Source: Theobroma cacao (taxonomy: Eukaryota > Streptophyta > Magnoliopsida > Malvales > Malvaceae). Taken from it: a stretch of DNA of 64,000 nucleotides. A program made the translations under genes and the position numbers. The notes beneath the pieces were generated by a model. It had not been told where the DNA came from. It worked only from the letters and a program-made list of their open reading frames with translations, and made no database searches. Positions 45,001 to 58,400 of this stretch are shown piece after piece. Location: contig NC_030850.1 of the NCBI RefSeq assembly GCF_000208745.1, positions 31,087,674 to 31,151,673 of the forward strand, given 5' to 3'. Numbering within the stretch: the stretch's first letter is position 1; every line of letters begins with the position of its first letter.

Positions 45001-45655
45001 TGTGATGCTGCTTTGTTGTGGGGTGACTTTGCTATTTTTAGAAGCATGTTGCATCCAAATGACTCAAGTTGGGTTCTTCTGTTGGGTTGATTCTATCAGT
45101 GATTGTCTCAAAAGTGCCAAATATAGGTAGCATTGCAGAATTCAGTTGAGGATCTTGTATTGTGGTTTATCATTTTACCTTATTGCCCTTTTCGTGTATT
45201 GAGGTTGTAGTTTGTAAGACAATTTCTCTGTTAAGTTCATGCGTTCAAGTTAAATGATTATCTCTCTGCCTTTTGTGTTGGGTACCTGCTTCAGACTTAC
45301 CTGCCTACTAGTGGAATGAAGTTATTTAATTGTCTAATAGATAGTCAAGTTATTTATAGAGCTCCAAATCTGTGATAGCACACATGTTACATGTTCCTCC
45401 TCACATGAGGGGAAGAGAGAGATGGGAATTGGTAAAAGAGTAGGTCGCAAAGGGTGGTAAGTTACCCGTCACAGAAGCTAATCTGCTCAAAAACGAATGT
45501 AACGATTTCCTTAAACAGTAGAAGCTTTTCATTTTCGAGTACTTTATAATATAACAGTACCGATAACTCCAAACTTGTTGCTAACTGGGAAAATTTTGAT
45601 GGAAAGGTTACAAGAAAGCTATCAGATGACAAAGCATGAGCTGAACAGTGGATAT
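45001..45655. other. Convergent 3' flanks of LSM4 and WD40 gene
   Basis: LSM4 (+) and the WD40 gene (-) converge here. No gene, clear terminator or repeat seen; about 650 bp shared by the two 3' UTRs. Confidence 0.6.
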
Positions 45656-48632
45656 TTAGTAGGGATTATGCCTACTTCTTTTGCGATTTCGTGGTGACTT
45701 CATGACCAAAGCACTCGAGATCCAGGATCGATTGATCTCTGAGGAATCATCAGCCATCCAACAACACAAGCGACCATCCTCACCACCTGTCCAACCAAAA
45801 ATGCCTTGGCTTTGAGCAGGCCCACTCCTCATGCTTGACATAGGCAATATACTCCTAACAACACCCATATGGCCACCCCCAAGAACCGCTTCTGGGGGTC
45901 CTATCGCGGCTGCTCCTTTATAAATTACTGGGAAATAACCTAAAGAGCCAGCATTAGTGCCACCAATCACCCACAAATTTTCTCCTCCAAAGCAGTGACA
46001 ATCAACAAAGTAATCAACCTGCAAAAACAGGAAAGGAAACTTTCCAATGGGACTTTTGGTACAAGATCTAGAACAGAACTTAATGCCTGTTTTATCCAAT
46101 TTCCAGAGTGGCTTTACTCTAGAAAGACTGAATCGGGGGGGAGCTTTTAGCTTTACTAACCTTTGGAAATGAGTTTCTTGGGGCTAAGAGCACAAGCTCC
46201 AATTTGAACTTCTAAAATGTGTTGTAACAGAAGCTGGTAAAAGAATTCAATTATGTTTTGAACTTACATGATCCAATGTCCAACTGTCTGATGCTAGTGA
46301 ACGAGCATCCTCAAAGTTAGCTTCATTTGATCCATCCTTCCAATTCCATACACTGCAAGGGGTAGTAGGATAGAGTTTAAGCACTAGTCCAGGATAAAAT
46401 TTGTTAATGTAATACATTTTTGAGTTGGGTTGTCAAAGCTTTAACTACTAAATGCACAGTAGATTTGGATGGAATGTAAGTGAGGACAATCTGCATGTAA
46501 TGTCATTTTGAGGGTGGATTCTCAATTATTTGTTTCATGTATTCTACGGAAGTAAAAGTGGGTCATAATTCACCCATTGTAACCAAAGAGAACAGAGCAG
46601 ATTCCATCTCCCAATATTTTGCAAATTTCAGAAAACAAATCCTCAAAATTAATGAATCAAGTATGAAGATACCTTAAGGTCTCAATGTTGGTCAAACACC
46701 AGAGCTTCTCATAAGACTCACCAAAAAACCCAACTTTCCCAATTGAAGTTCCTACATTGATCACCTGAAATAATGTGATAAAAATTAAATTAGATTCTGA
46801 TAAGAAGTTTGCCAAACCAGTGCAACGAAACTATGCATTCTCTAAACTAATAAGTCAAGCTAAAAATTTTAAAATTCTAGGATTATATGAACCAGGGCTA
46901 GATTTTTCTTTTGGTAAAAAAGCAACCAGAGATGTAAAAGAGACTAGTTTGAAAAGGAACAGAAGAGGTAGTTACTAGGAAATCGTCTAAAAGAAGTATT
47001 ATAACACTACAATGACTGCTTAATGGTCGAATCAGCTGTATGCAATAATAGTCCACCCTTTCTGTGCTCAAATACAGGATGACTTTGCAATTTTACATTA
47101 CTCTTCCACAACTCCACCAAGCAAAAAGCTTCAATTATTTATTGATAAGAATACATCAATAAAATTGCCATCTAGCTTAGCTGCTAAGTGTTTTTCATGG
47201 TTGGAACAAGGACCTGAGAAGAAACCTACCTTCACTGTTCTTATAGGATGAGGGATGGATATCCACTAGTATGTAGACCAGTCATTGAACAGAATAAAAT
47301 AAAAACCATATCCCTGCACTTACAGACTCAAGATGATCATCATCATTGATATCTCCATTGGTATCAAATGTGCATATCAATCCATCAGCAGAAGCAGAAG
47401 CTAGTTTGTTTTGATGGCCAGGGATGAAATGAACCTGTCACACCAACAACGACAACAGCCATGATTCAACCAATAAAATCCCAAGCTTACTAGTTTATCA
47501 CTGACGCTAGTAAAATATAGTTGTTTAGTCTACATTAAATTTCAGTCAGCCAAGCATGCAATAGAAATTGGTATGTAATAAAAATCATAGAAATTGGTTG
47601 ACTTCAAATTGGGCAGACACATCGGACTGGAACCAAGACTTACCTGGGTAACATCCTCCACATGGGATTCCTCCAAGCATGCAACTTGCTTCTTGTTCCT
47701 CCAGTCCCAGAAAAATATCTGTGTTGTTGAAATAACCAACAAGCAAGAAGAAACCATCATGAACAATTGAGACATTGTCAGAAACAGTACTACCCAACGA
47801 CTTTTCCCGCAAAGGAAAAGCATATTGACTATAGTAATGCAGGAACATCTATTGTCTTAAGTCAAAACCAGACCAAAACTAGCAGACACCAATCTAAACT
47901 GGGAAATCAACAACTTTATAACACAAAATCTGATAAAAGCACTATAGATAGATCAACAAACCTGTGATTGACATCCTGCAGCCAAAAGGTTGTCATCTGA
48001 CCCTCCAAACGAGAAGCTAAAGACCTCTTGAGAAGAACCAGCAGTTATACACGAAACCTATAACATAAATCATCAAACAAATAACATCAAAAAAGGGGTT
48101 CACTCTAAAATTGGTATATAAGAATAAAAAGACAAAAAATTACGGGCTGGTCTATGAATTACCTGGTGAAAAGTTCTGGTATCCCAGGCCCGGATGGTTC
48201 CATCAGAGGAGGAAGAGTGCAAAGTATGAGGAGTGGAAGGACCAGAGAAAGAGATATGATTGATAGTAGAAGTGTGTCCTTTACACTCTCCAAAGTACTG
48301 ACCCGTCATTGGCGAGTACAGTTTCACTGCGTTAGTTGACAATGACACCGCCATGGACGCCCAATCATCCCTTTCAATTTTTTTTTTATCACGCAGACAA
48401 AAAATAACTTATCAGCTATAACTTTAGACAGCAAAACTTAAAAATTTTCCATTTTTCAATAATTAGAATTGCTTTTCTGAGAGAAAGCGTACTTGGGGAC
48501 GATTTGGAAAACGTAGTCGTCGCCGAAGTTGGTTTGAATCGAGTTTTTGAGACCGAATCTCTTGGTTGAGCTTTGATTATTCTGAACAGGTTGTTTCTGT
48601 TCCTCTACTTCCATCTCCGAAGCTTCCTCCAT
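45656..48632 (-). CDS. WD40-repeat protein, WDR89-like
   Basis: Eight exons on the minus strand: 48632-48493, 48370-48163, 48057-47962, 47718-47644, 47434-47324, 46764-46673, 46352-46268, 46018-45656. They join to 389 residues, about the length of animal WDR89. WD repeats are visible as GHTSTINHISFSG...DGTIRAWDTRTFHQ, GGSDDNLLAAGCQ...IFFWDWRNKKQV, VHFIPGHQNKLASASADGLI, LWCLTNIETLSVWNWKDG and GGHMGVVRSILP...GWTGGEDGRLCCW. The C-terminus is basic (SPRNRKRSRHNPY). A beta-propeller scaffold is certain; partners and pathway are not. Start: ATG at 48632 (MEEASEMEVEEQ) is preferred; an in-frame ATG at 48710 (MRPSPALPW) would add 26 residues. Confidence 0.85.
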
Positions 48633-49898
48633 CTCTCTCGTTTCAATGTTTGCGCTGCTTTGAGCCTTTGCAATTGAAAAAACCCAAGGCAAAGCAGGGG
48701 AGGGGCGCATAGGCACAACGAATTCAGGGTTTTAGAGGGTCGATTCCAAACGGTGAGGTTCAGTTTAACTGGCTTTATCAACCAATCATATTTTGCCACC
48801 TCCATTTTTGTTAGTAAAAAACTTGTGCATGAACCACTAAATTAAAACCAAGCACTACCAATTATCAAATGCGCAAAGATAGCTTATTTGCCACGTGGAC
48901 TTTCATATTTTTCATTTTCGTTTTTCTTTCTTTCTCCACCTCAAAACCAGCTGCAATGCAAACGCTTCATCATCGACTCCCTCTTCCTCCTACGCTTATG
49001 GCCATTATGGACCGCGTCCTAGCATGACTTGGCCTCTCATTGCTGCGCCTGCACTCCTCTCTATACTTTCATTTTCTGTGATTGTTTATTTGGGTTCACT
49101 AAGTCCTTGGTTAGCCGACAAGACAAAATTTAGTTGACGGTGTTAACTGGTAGAGTAACGGAAAAAACTGTCACGTTTTAAACATCAAGAGCTAAATAGG
49201 TTCTACTCCAAATCTCAAGGAGCTTTTATGTAATTTACTCTTTTTAAAATCCCTGAGGAAATTGTAGCACTGTACGTACTAGAAGCAGTGAAGTATTTCG
49301 TTTTACTCGTTAAGACCTTTTGTTTCGGCGATCTATGACTTGTTATATAACCTGGTAAATATCCTCCCACCATGGAATTTATATATTCCTGCGAGGATTT
49401 TTAACATTTTCGCCAATTTATTGTGTTATTAACGCCTAAATTTGGAAGTGAACCTAGCTCCAAATTCCAACTATAATTTAAACACCAAAATGAAATAGGT
49501 AAATACCATCAAGGCCCAGCCAACAGCTACCGTAGGATTATACTGCTACACCTTGGTACTAAAAATTGGTATTCCTTACCCCCACGAAGTAAATAACAGG
49601 AACAATAAGATTGTAGAAGATAACAAATACTAGACACAATCAATGATGAAATCCAAATTCTCATTTCTAATTATCTCCATAAAACAACAAATGATTTAAA
49701 GGTACAAGTCCAACACCATAATTCGAGTCAAAGAGATAATTGCCTGTCCATTAGACAGACACATATATCTTCCCGGATTACCCAAACTTTAATCTCACGC
49801 AGTTAGGAAACCAGCACGCTTTGATCCCATCAAAGAGACCTAAAATATAACGTACAACTATAAGTTAACACAATTTGATATCTTCAGCTAACATGATA
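48633..49898. other. WD40 promoter side and p23 3' flank
   Basis: Promoter of the minus-strand WD40 gene lies left of about 48900, with a GCCACGTGG G-box at about 48890-48898. The remainder is AT-rich with no supported gene; the 80-codon frame at 48895-49137 has no family resemblance. Confidence 0.5.
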
Positions 49899-51737
49899 TC
49901 ATGTGCTTGGTGCAGCTTCTTTTTTCTCCGAAGTTCCAGCAACTACCTCCTCTGGCTTTGCATCTCCTTCTGGCTTTGTCACTTCTTGCTCTACAATGGA
50001 TGAAAATCAGTTTACCCACAAACCAAAATTACCAAACCAATGAATCAAAGGAAAGAATAGGTAATCACAAGCATAATATTGCTCAGAAAGCCTCACAGCA
50101 TTCTTACCTTCATCATCACTGTCTTCAAAGTCACCCATGCCACCATCACCCATTCCTCCCATATTACCAAAGTTCTGCATAACACCATAATTGTTTGGTC
50201 AGAAAGGAAATGTTTATAGGTTAATACTGAAAATGAAAATTGTAGATAAGATACTATAACCATACCGAGAAGTCCATTCCTCCCAAGTCGAGATCACCAA
50301 TACCTAATCAAAAATAGAAGTGAAAATTTAATAAATTTCCAGTTTAAAATGTATCAGCCTTTACATCAATTCAATTTGAACAGAAAAACATCAGTAATCG
50401 CAATACTAACCATTCTCTTCATCTTCATCCACCCATTTGTCCCAGTCCACTTTGACATAATGGGGGGTCTTGCCATCACCGCGCAATAATTTATTCCACC
50501 ACACTTTCTCAGCCTTCTCCAAGATGCAGAATATGCTCCTAACCCCTATATTAATTTTGCTTTCCTTTTTTCCAAAAAAAAAAAAAAAAGAAACTGTTAA
50601 CACACTGTAAGAAAAAATTTCAGAAGATAATTTGCGAAATCAATGTCAAAATTAACCAGTGCTAGGAACGTAGTATGTTTATCCTAACTCAAGCATAAAT
50701 TCCATGGTAAACACCAAATATGAATAGGCAACACTCTGAAAAGCTCCTGGAAGAATATATAGTTAGAAGCGACAACCATGAAAGCGCATGAAAAATGTAA
50801 AGATCGTTGAAACCTATATAATCTAATAGAAAGTATACACCTGAAGATTAAGTTTACAAAATTAGCAGTTTTGGAGAGAAGCAAGCCCTGAAACATGACA
50901 TTGAGGGCTAGTGGCAAGCTAGCTAATATTCAGAATTCATTCAACTGCAACCAATTAGCAGCATAATACTACCGTCCGCTGATTATTATCATTGATACCC
51001 TAGACTTCCCGATATCCATTTAAAAATGAGACAAATGTTCTGTTGAATTCCAGTAATTACAAGAAAAGTATCTTACCTCCACATTGACCTTATCATGAAG
51101 TTCCAACTTCAACTCATATAGGTTATTGTCAGCTCCAGCATTAGCAGAGAAAGTAAACACTCCCTCTGGTTCAAGATTGACCTTTGCATTCTTAGAATCG
51201 GGTAATAGCACCGTAATGAAAACCTTGTCACTTCTTTGAGCCCACTTCACCTCGGGATGACGACTGAAAAAAAGAATTAAGAATTTTAACCATATTTAAC
51301 ATGACATAATTCAAAACAAAATATACCCAACAAGAAACAACTACGAATGCAACAATCCCAGATAGGCATCCTTATCAAAACCCCACTACAGTATATACAT
51401 TTTTATCAATAGTAAATTAACTGATTAACGACTTCAAAACATTTTTATTAAAAAATTATTCACACACCCATAAAGTGCCATTTCCTTCCTTTAAAACATA
51501 TTATAAGACAAAGAAGTACTAAAACAAAGAAAATTAAACAACGATCATTATTACACAGAGTTACTCAAAGAACAGATCAAAAGCACATGTTGAAACAGAC
51601 AAAGAACAAGGACAAAAGTGGCAAAAGCGTAATATCAATCAAATCAATTAACAGGGAAGCAAAGATTCGAAATCGACAGGAAAAGTTCAAATCTAAATAA
51701 ACAAAGAGAAACGGAAAGGTTGTTAAGCTTACCTCAT
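49899..51737 (-). CDS. p23-1: p23-type HSP90 co-chaperone, six exons
   Basis: Exons on the minus strand: 51737-51733 (only ATGAG), 51263-51077, 50564-50411, 50303-50266, 50174-50108, 49990-49899, giving 180 residues. p23 proteins bind the ATP-closed form of HSP90 and slow its ATPase. The CS domain spans about residues 2-90: SRHPEVKWAQRSDKVFITV, EGVFTFSANAGADNNLYELK, VRSIFCILEKAEKVWWNKLL, then the signature HYVKVDWDKWVDEDEE. It is followed by a Gly/Met-rich stretch (GNMGGMGDGGMGDFEDSDDE) and an acidic tail, as in plant p23-1. The exon 3 acceptor is unusual: a long T run, then GGAAAAAAG. In Arabidopsis p23-1 (At4g02450) is close to PMS1 (At4g02460), consistent with this neighbourhood. Confidence 0.93.
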
Positions 51738-51842
51738 TGTTAGTAGAAAGTATAGAGGAGAGGAACTACAAAATGTAAAACCCTAGGGCCAGCCAACGAG
51801 TACCAATAAGTAAACTGCAAACGGACAGCCTTTGCCCTCTGG

Positions 51843-51850
51843 CTTTTATA
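51843..51850 (-). promoter_or_regulatory. TATA box of the p23 gene
   Basis: On the minus strand TATAAAAG lies 106 bp upstream of the ATG at 51737, at a normal core-promoter distance. Confidence 0.5.
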
Positions 51851-52761
51851 GTGTGGGTAAATCGAGGGGCTTTTCCTTCTAGTACTTTCTTTTTTAGATT
51901 TTTAAATGCTATTGTGTGGAAAGTTCTATTATCATTATTCGTATCAGCGCCGTTTGGTTTCTTGATATTTGAACGAATGTGATCGGACGGTTCAAAACCA
52001 TGATCATCAAAATGGGCATTCTTTGTTCGACTCTATGACCAGTTCATTGGCCCACTAGTGAAACTAAGCTCAACCACTTGGGCCCGTGGTTCTTATGGAA
52101 GATTGTCATTGTGGATGACTTTTTTAACTAAGCTGGACGGATAGGTGAAAGAGAACATTGGGCCTTAAATCCATATTACTATGACCTCGTTGGCAGATGC
52201 TTAGGTACTATTCTACAAAATTGAGCAACAAGCAAGTCTTTAACCCCTTTTAGGCCCATTGTTAGAGTTGTACTTTCTAAAAGGATTCAGCACCATTCAG
52301 TTGTAACCACACATTTGACCAAAACCATCAATTTTGACCCTAGACGTGTCGGTTGCAACATAAGTAGCGACGGTCGGTTTTCTCAATTGATTGGTTCGGT
52401 CATCGGAGGAGAGTTTTCCCCAACCTTTTTGAATCGACCAAAAAATGGAAATTATTTTTTTATTTTTAATATATGGGGGAGGGAATTACCCTTTCAACCT
52501 TCATTAATTTCCCCTTTTTCTTCCATCCCCTCCCCTGATTGGTATACTCTTCACTTCACAAATTTTTCAAAACACTTCTAAACCTTAAAAGCCTTTCACT
52601 TCACTGTCGCCCCCATCGTTACTTTGCCATCGTCGTGCCTCAATTTTAACCTTCCTAACCCATTTCTTTGCAAGGCAAAAAATGAGCATTTATCATCATT
52701 TATGCAATGGGTATTTGACTTTGACTGAGTTCCTATAAAAGAGTATTATTGTTGGGGTGTT
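51851..52761. other. Intergenic, p23 upstream
   Basis: Distal promoter of p23, then spacer. Around 52340-52440 the sequence (CGGTCGGTTTTCTCAATTG, GGTTCGGTCATCGG) resembles 55745-55870 in inverted form, as in MITEs of the GTGAGCA type; see rejected items. No gene. Confidence 0.4.
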
Positions 52762-54659
52762 TGTCACAGCCCAAACCCAAGGGCTGTGACCCGTGCACAA
52801 GTCACATAGAGAAAATCCATGATTCCCAAGCAAGCCTCATATAGATTGGACAACCAAGTAGACAATACCAATAATTCATGAAGCCTAAACAGTACATTTT
52901 ATAATATAAGTCCAAATATATCCATAACATACTACCCATAGCATTTCAACCAACAAAAGTACAACCATGTACTATTCACAAGAGCCATACACTGATTATT
53001 ATGGTGGGTCTAAGCCCATATAAGATAAACTATACTTTATACATCACAGAGGCAATAAAAATGCCATCAACTAAACAACCAACATTTGTACCAAAACCAG
53101 CGAAATGGATTCGTAGATAAAAGTTTCTTATCAAATGCCAAAAAGTGTTGATTTATCCAAAAAACGCAAACCACTTGCTTCTTTGTACAAGAATCCCCAC
53201 AAACTATTTATCTACACATGGCAACTAACATTGGGGTTAGTCTTTTACTAACTTAATGAGTGGTTGGAAAATAAACAAGCACAATAGAGGTATATTGTTC
53301 AAATCCAATAATACAAGATATACCAATATAAATATGCATAAGTACAAGATTTAATCAAGACTTCTTAGAGTACATAAGTGCACATTTAACCGGCGTACCC
53401 TCTGCTAAGCATAATCCAGTAATTTCTCATACTTACCACATTCATCAAGACTCCTTAAAGTACACAAGAGTGTGTGGTGTATTACCAGTACTTTCTAGTA
53501 AACATAAGCTATCCTTAAGATGGTAACGAGAGAAGGGTCCTCCCGGGTAGTAAGACACATCTAGGACTGAGGCCACTGATGGTAAACCAGACCACCGGAA
53601 TCGCGACACCTTCTAACTAGCCCATATCATCATTTGGAATACATTTATTAGATGGAACCATATCAACGCCAACATTTGTTGCCATCACACATGCAGTAAT
53701 AATTTTCATGGCCATTTAACATCATACATGCATAACCATTATATGCAGTTTGATAAGCTCTCACAGTTCATTTCCATAGTTAACAAGTAATATTCATTTC
53801 GTAAAATTAGCAATGCTCATATGCAATCACCGTACAAGATTTCAAGGCATAGCTTGAGCAAGCACAATGGCACAATCAATAGACCTTAGCCTCAAAACAA
53901 ATTCAGCCAAGCACAATCACCACTATGTGGCTCATTCAGTGCCAACATAATTTATTATTATTATTATTAAACATAGCTATATTATACCTCATATTAAACC
54001 ATCGACCTAGGCAAAAAAATTTATCTAAGCATTCTATCAACGACAAATACCCCAAGGCAGCACACACACACATACATTTATGGTAATATGTATATAGCAA
54101 TCTTCAATATCTAGGTAAATTGCCTCACTCACCTGAAATTCACCAAACTTGTAGCCCACCAATGGCTTAAAGTCCTTAACTCTTGTTGGATGCCAACTCA
54201 ACATGAATTCCTAAACCTTAAACTTCTCCTAAATAGAATTCAAGAGCTAAACTCTTAGCTTCCAACTAATTTCCAGCATTTCTGAACTAGTTCAACTTTC
54301 AACCATTCATCGGTTACAATCCTAGTTTCTAGTTCTAGGATTAAAATACTTCAAGCCCTTAGCTTGAGTGCTAAATCAACTCAACTTAAAGTCCAAATCT
54401 CCAACAAATTCAAGAAAGAATGGCAACTAGATTGGAGCATCACAAATTTCAAATTATAAACCGTTTAAAAGAAAGTTTAAGTCTTTAGTGAGCTAAACTT
54501 TACCTCATGTGTGGTTTTTCTAATCTCCTATCTACCTCAAATAGGCTTCCTTCAATCCATGGGGGACATGGGATTTTAATGGCAGCGGAGGAGAGTTTCT
54601 TTCCTTTGTTTTCTAAATGGGAGGAATGCCCAAAACCCTTTTTATTTTTGCTAACCTAT

Positions 54660-54985
54660 AGTGATGTACTGATATATTTTCACGAATTTCTCTCAAATTT
54701 ATCGATACATATGTCAATGTATCGATACAAATTTAATAGAAGGTTTTATGCCTCAAATGTATTGATAAATTGAGGAAATATATCAATACAAATTTTACGA
54801 AATGTCCCCTTTCACAAATCTATCAATATATTTGTTAAATGTATCGATAAAAATTTTACAAAATGTTTTTCAACTTAAATCTATCAATACATTCTTTTAT
54901 GTATCGATAAAAATTCTACAAAATGCCTCCTTATTTTTCTTGTTAAGAATGTATCGATACATTTATGAATGTATCGAGACATTTT
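54660..54985. repeat. About 60-bp tandem array with TATCGATA palindromes
   Basis: Five or so degenerate units, for example GTATCGATAAAAATTTTACA at 54841 and GTATCGATAAAAATTCTACA at 54901, exactly 60 bp apart. Each unit holds one or two ATCGAT-centred palindromes or a decayed form. Confidence 0.75.
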
Positions 54986-55061
54986 CTCTAGAATGCAACC
55001 TTTCAACACTTCTAGCTTTCTAAATTCAAATCCAAACTCTCCAACCATTTCCTGCTTAAAT

Positions 55062-55229
55062 CATACCTTAAATTTAACCATATATTCCACACTTTTCAAT
55101 GTATATGTTTAGAACATAACTCAAAGCTTCGATCAAAGTTCAAACCATACATTAAATTTAACCATATGTTCCACACTTTTCAATGTATATGTTCAGAACA
55201 TAACTCAAAGCTTCAATCAAACTCCAAAC
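55062..55229. repeat. 84-bp tandem duplication
   Basis: Two adjacent copies with an 84-bp period; CCACACTTTTCAATGTATAT occurs in both (about 55087 and 55171) with only a few differences elsewhere. Confidence 0.8.
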
Positions 55230-55468
55230 CATACAATTTATTAATCACATTTCAATATTTTCCCTAAGTATCATAGTTCCTACTTCATAAACTTAGCATA
55301 CACACCACGTTCATCAAATGTCCTCAATCATGCCAAGATTTAAAGTCATACTCTATAAACATATACATATTCATAAGTGTTCAAGCATATACATCAAGGT
55401 TTAACTCAACTCATTAAATAACTTAGCCAACATTACACATATTTCATATCATAGTCGGGGGTGTTATA

Positions 55469-58400
55469 GTATTAATGCTATTGTTGTCTGTGACTTTATG
55501 ATGACTTTGTGAATCAGGATTAATGCCAATCGGTTGTAATGGGTATTAATGGTTGATGTGATAATTAACCATTAATGCTCAAATATGTAATGGATAGGGA
55601 TTAATGTTGTGATGATTGGTCCAATTAAATGCAAACCCTTATAAAAATTACGGTGCAAGCCCTTATAAAAATTAAAATATGGGTTGAGTGGTTTTTTTCA
55701 GCTTGGGTCATTTAAGCCCAAGTAATTTAAACTTAATAACTGATCAAAACTGACCGAACCGTGGTCAGTTTCGATTTAACTAGTTTTCAATCTTTCTCAA
55801 TCAGTTTCGGTCGGTTATTAAGAAAAATCGATTTGGTCGATTTTAGTCTCCTCGAAATCGAAATCGACTAATGCTCACTCCTAGTTTCTAGATGAAAAAG
55901 GACCTGTCTAGATAGTCCTATTTGCAAAAACCAGCAGCGGATCCCCACACCAGGTGCCAAGTCTGGGAAAGGAACAAACCCTTACCCCAGCCCAGGGTTG
56001 CAAACGCAAGGACGAGGCCCACTAAAACTACGTTTTGTGCTAAGGGCTCGGCCAGGACCTAGGAGCTGACCAGCTATATCATTAATTGTGAGTGTACGAC
56101 TACCGACGGTCTACACAACCTGGCAACATTATTTGATTCTCCAAAAAAAAAAACAGAAAAATTATTCCAATTTCCAATAGACCAGTTCCCAAAAAAAAAA
56201 TAACAAAAATCAAATGAGCCACTCGTTTGGCGATAAGTTGGGTGGGGTGAGAGATGTAATGCCATCTGCCAGGAAAGCCCAGACAACCCATGGCAGAATC
56301 CAGTGCAGCACAACTAGTACTAATCTAATTTCTTGGTATTATTCCGGGAAAGGGCAGTTCAGATGTAAAACTGAGATGATGTTTTTTACAGAAGGCCGCG
56401 AGGGGGGCCCCTAGGCCGTAAGAGAGCTGTCGACGATTGCTTTTGGTAGGACATTCATGATACGTCGGAGTCTATGACTATTGCTGTAGCTTGTTAGGCA
56501 TCCCAGGACCTACCAAAATTAAAATATGCCTTAACTAATCTGTAGCTGGTTCGGCACCCTCCTCTCCTCTCTTTTTTTGGCCAGCACAATGGTTAATCTT
56601 AATCACCTGCGGCACAGCTTTAATAATGTTTGAGGCATGGAATGAAAATTGAATTGGGTTAATCAATGATAATTAAACACTAAATCTAAAAAGCTTAATC
56701 AGATCAAATTGGCATGATGCCTTTTAATGATGATAGTTCAACTATTTGGGAAATCGAAGCATTGACCAACAAAAAAAGTAATCACCACAAGTTAGAAACC
56801 ATTTTCCGTGACCAAATCGGATAGGAGATTTCTTCACAAATTTTGGAAGCGTGGTTCGCTTGCTTACATCGACCTTGGTCTTTGTTCATATGGAACAATT
56901 AAATAGATTACAGTTTAGATTTAATTAAGCATTTCCTAATTGTCCTGGTGCTGTAGGGATCACTTTTTCTTTCAAACATGCCAGTCAATTATGTCCTCAC
57001 CGTTCCAGAATCTTTTGCTTGTCTGGTAGTATTTTTAAGTATCTTTGTTAAACATTTGCTTGAATTGCTTTTAGAAAGACGAAAGCCTCTACGATTGGCC
57101 TCATATAACCTCTTCTAAGTACTTTTATTCTACTTAAATTTAGTTGTCTTCATCGTATAGGGTCGAGCTCCTTCAGGCATGGGTCACATGATTTATTACA
57201 AAATGAACTAGGAATAAAAACTCAAACTCAAAGTACAACAACAACTTTTATATTAATAATATTAAGAAAGTGAGAGCTTCCAAAAGCCATTGTAATGATT
57301 AATACTGTTCCTCCTTCACATTTTAATTCTCAAGTTAGAATTTTGTGAATGGATGTAAAGTTTGTATAATGGTCAAATGCATTTCATCAATGTTCTAAAC
57401 TCTTCAAATATTTTCTGTATTAGAAATTAAACACTACTTATAGAAAAACTTAATCACATAGCCAAAAATTTAATGTTTATAAAGTAGTAACAGATTTTGT
57501 ATTAGCTTTTAAGTATTACTAACATATATAAAAGGAACAATACAGGATGACATCATGGTCAACTTTTAAATTTCACATGTTAGCATGCGACAAAAAATAT
57601 GCTATAATTAAAAGTTTATATTTAACGTATCGATGATATATAAATAATTTATACACTATCAATGAATAATAAGTTATTACCTCATCATTCAGTAATTTAA
57701 AATAAATATATATTTTTTATTAAAAAAAACAACTGACTAAAAATATTGGCTTAAAATTTTTACTAATGATCGTTCTTTCTTATTCTCCGTTTAAAATTTA
57801 GAGAAAAGAGAAAAAAAAAATTGAAAAGGCTGAAGTGGGAGGGAAGGAGATGATGGGTTAAATGTGAAGATGAAGCCTACAACACCAATCGAAGATATTG
57901 CTCGTGTTTGTTGCCCGTTAAGTGATGGGGATAATTTCGTAGTCATGGAAGGCTCCTGCTGCTGGGAGGGCAGGATGGGACACAGGCGCAAGGCGTCTTG
58001 CTGCTTACTGCGTTCATGGTGGTTGGAGTGTGGATTATGGTTGACAACTTCACTTGCGTCACAGTGTTGGGAGAACTTCCCGGCTTTGGATTTCGAATCA
58101 TAGACAGAAAGCCTTTTTCCTTATTATTACTTCCGATTCTTACTTTTTCTAATTCTCGATAAAAAATGAAAACATAGCATTCAAGAGTTCAGGAAAAAGG
58201 TCTTGGAAATTTAAAGAAATGCTCAGTTATTAAGTTTTTATTAAAAAAAATAAAAGAAAGAGATTCCCCTTTTTGCTTAAGCTAACAAATAAAATAAATA
58301 AATATTATTAATAAAGATTTCTTAACTTTTGTATTTACATAATAATTATATGTGACAGTTTATTATTCATTAATATATAGTGTGTATAATTTATATTATG

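Larger units (their letters stand above)
52762..55468. mobile_element. Solo-LTR-like repeat (Ty3/gypsy type suspected)
   Basis: A 2.7-kb non-coding block begins TGTCACAGCCCAAACCC and ends GGGGGTGTTATA, ends that mirror each other in the way of Ty3/gypsy LTRs (TGTNACACCCC...GGGGTGTNACA). It is flanked by GTGTT (52757-52761) and GTATT (55469-55473), a 5-bp duplication with one mismatch. No gag-pol frame is present, so a solo LTR or a large non-autonomous derivative is likely. It contains a roughly 60-bp tandem array (54660-54985) and an 84-bp tandem duplication (55062-55229). Confidence 0.55.

Noticed and set aside
48895..49137. 80-codon frame between the WD40 and p23 genes
   Set aside because: Composition is Ser/Phe-rich noise without motifs, and no supporting promoter or splice signals.
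52340..55885. A GTGAGCA-type hAT MITE (CGGTCGGTT internal sequence) split by the solo-LTR-like element
   Set aside because: The right end TGCTCACTCCTA and related internal sequence are visible, but I could not find a matching left terminus or a target duplication.
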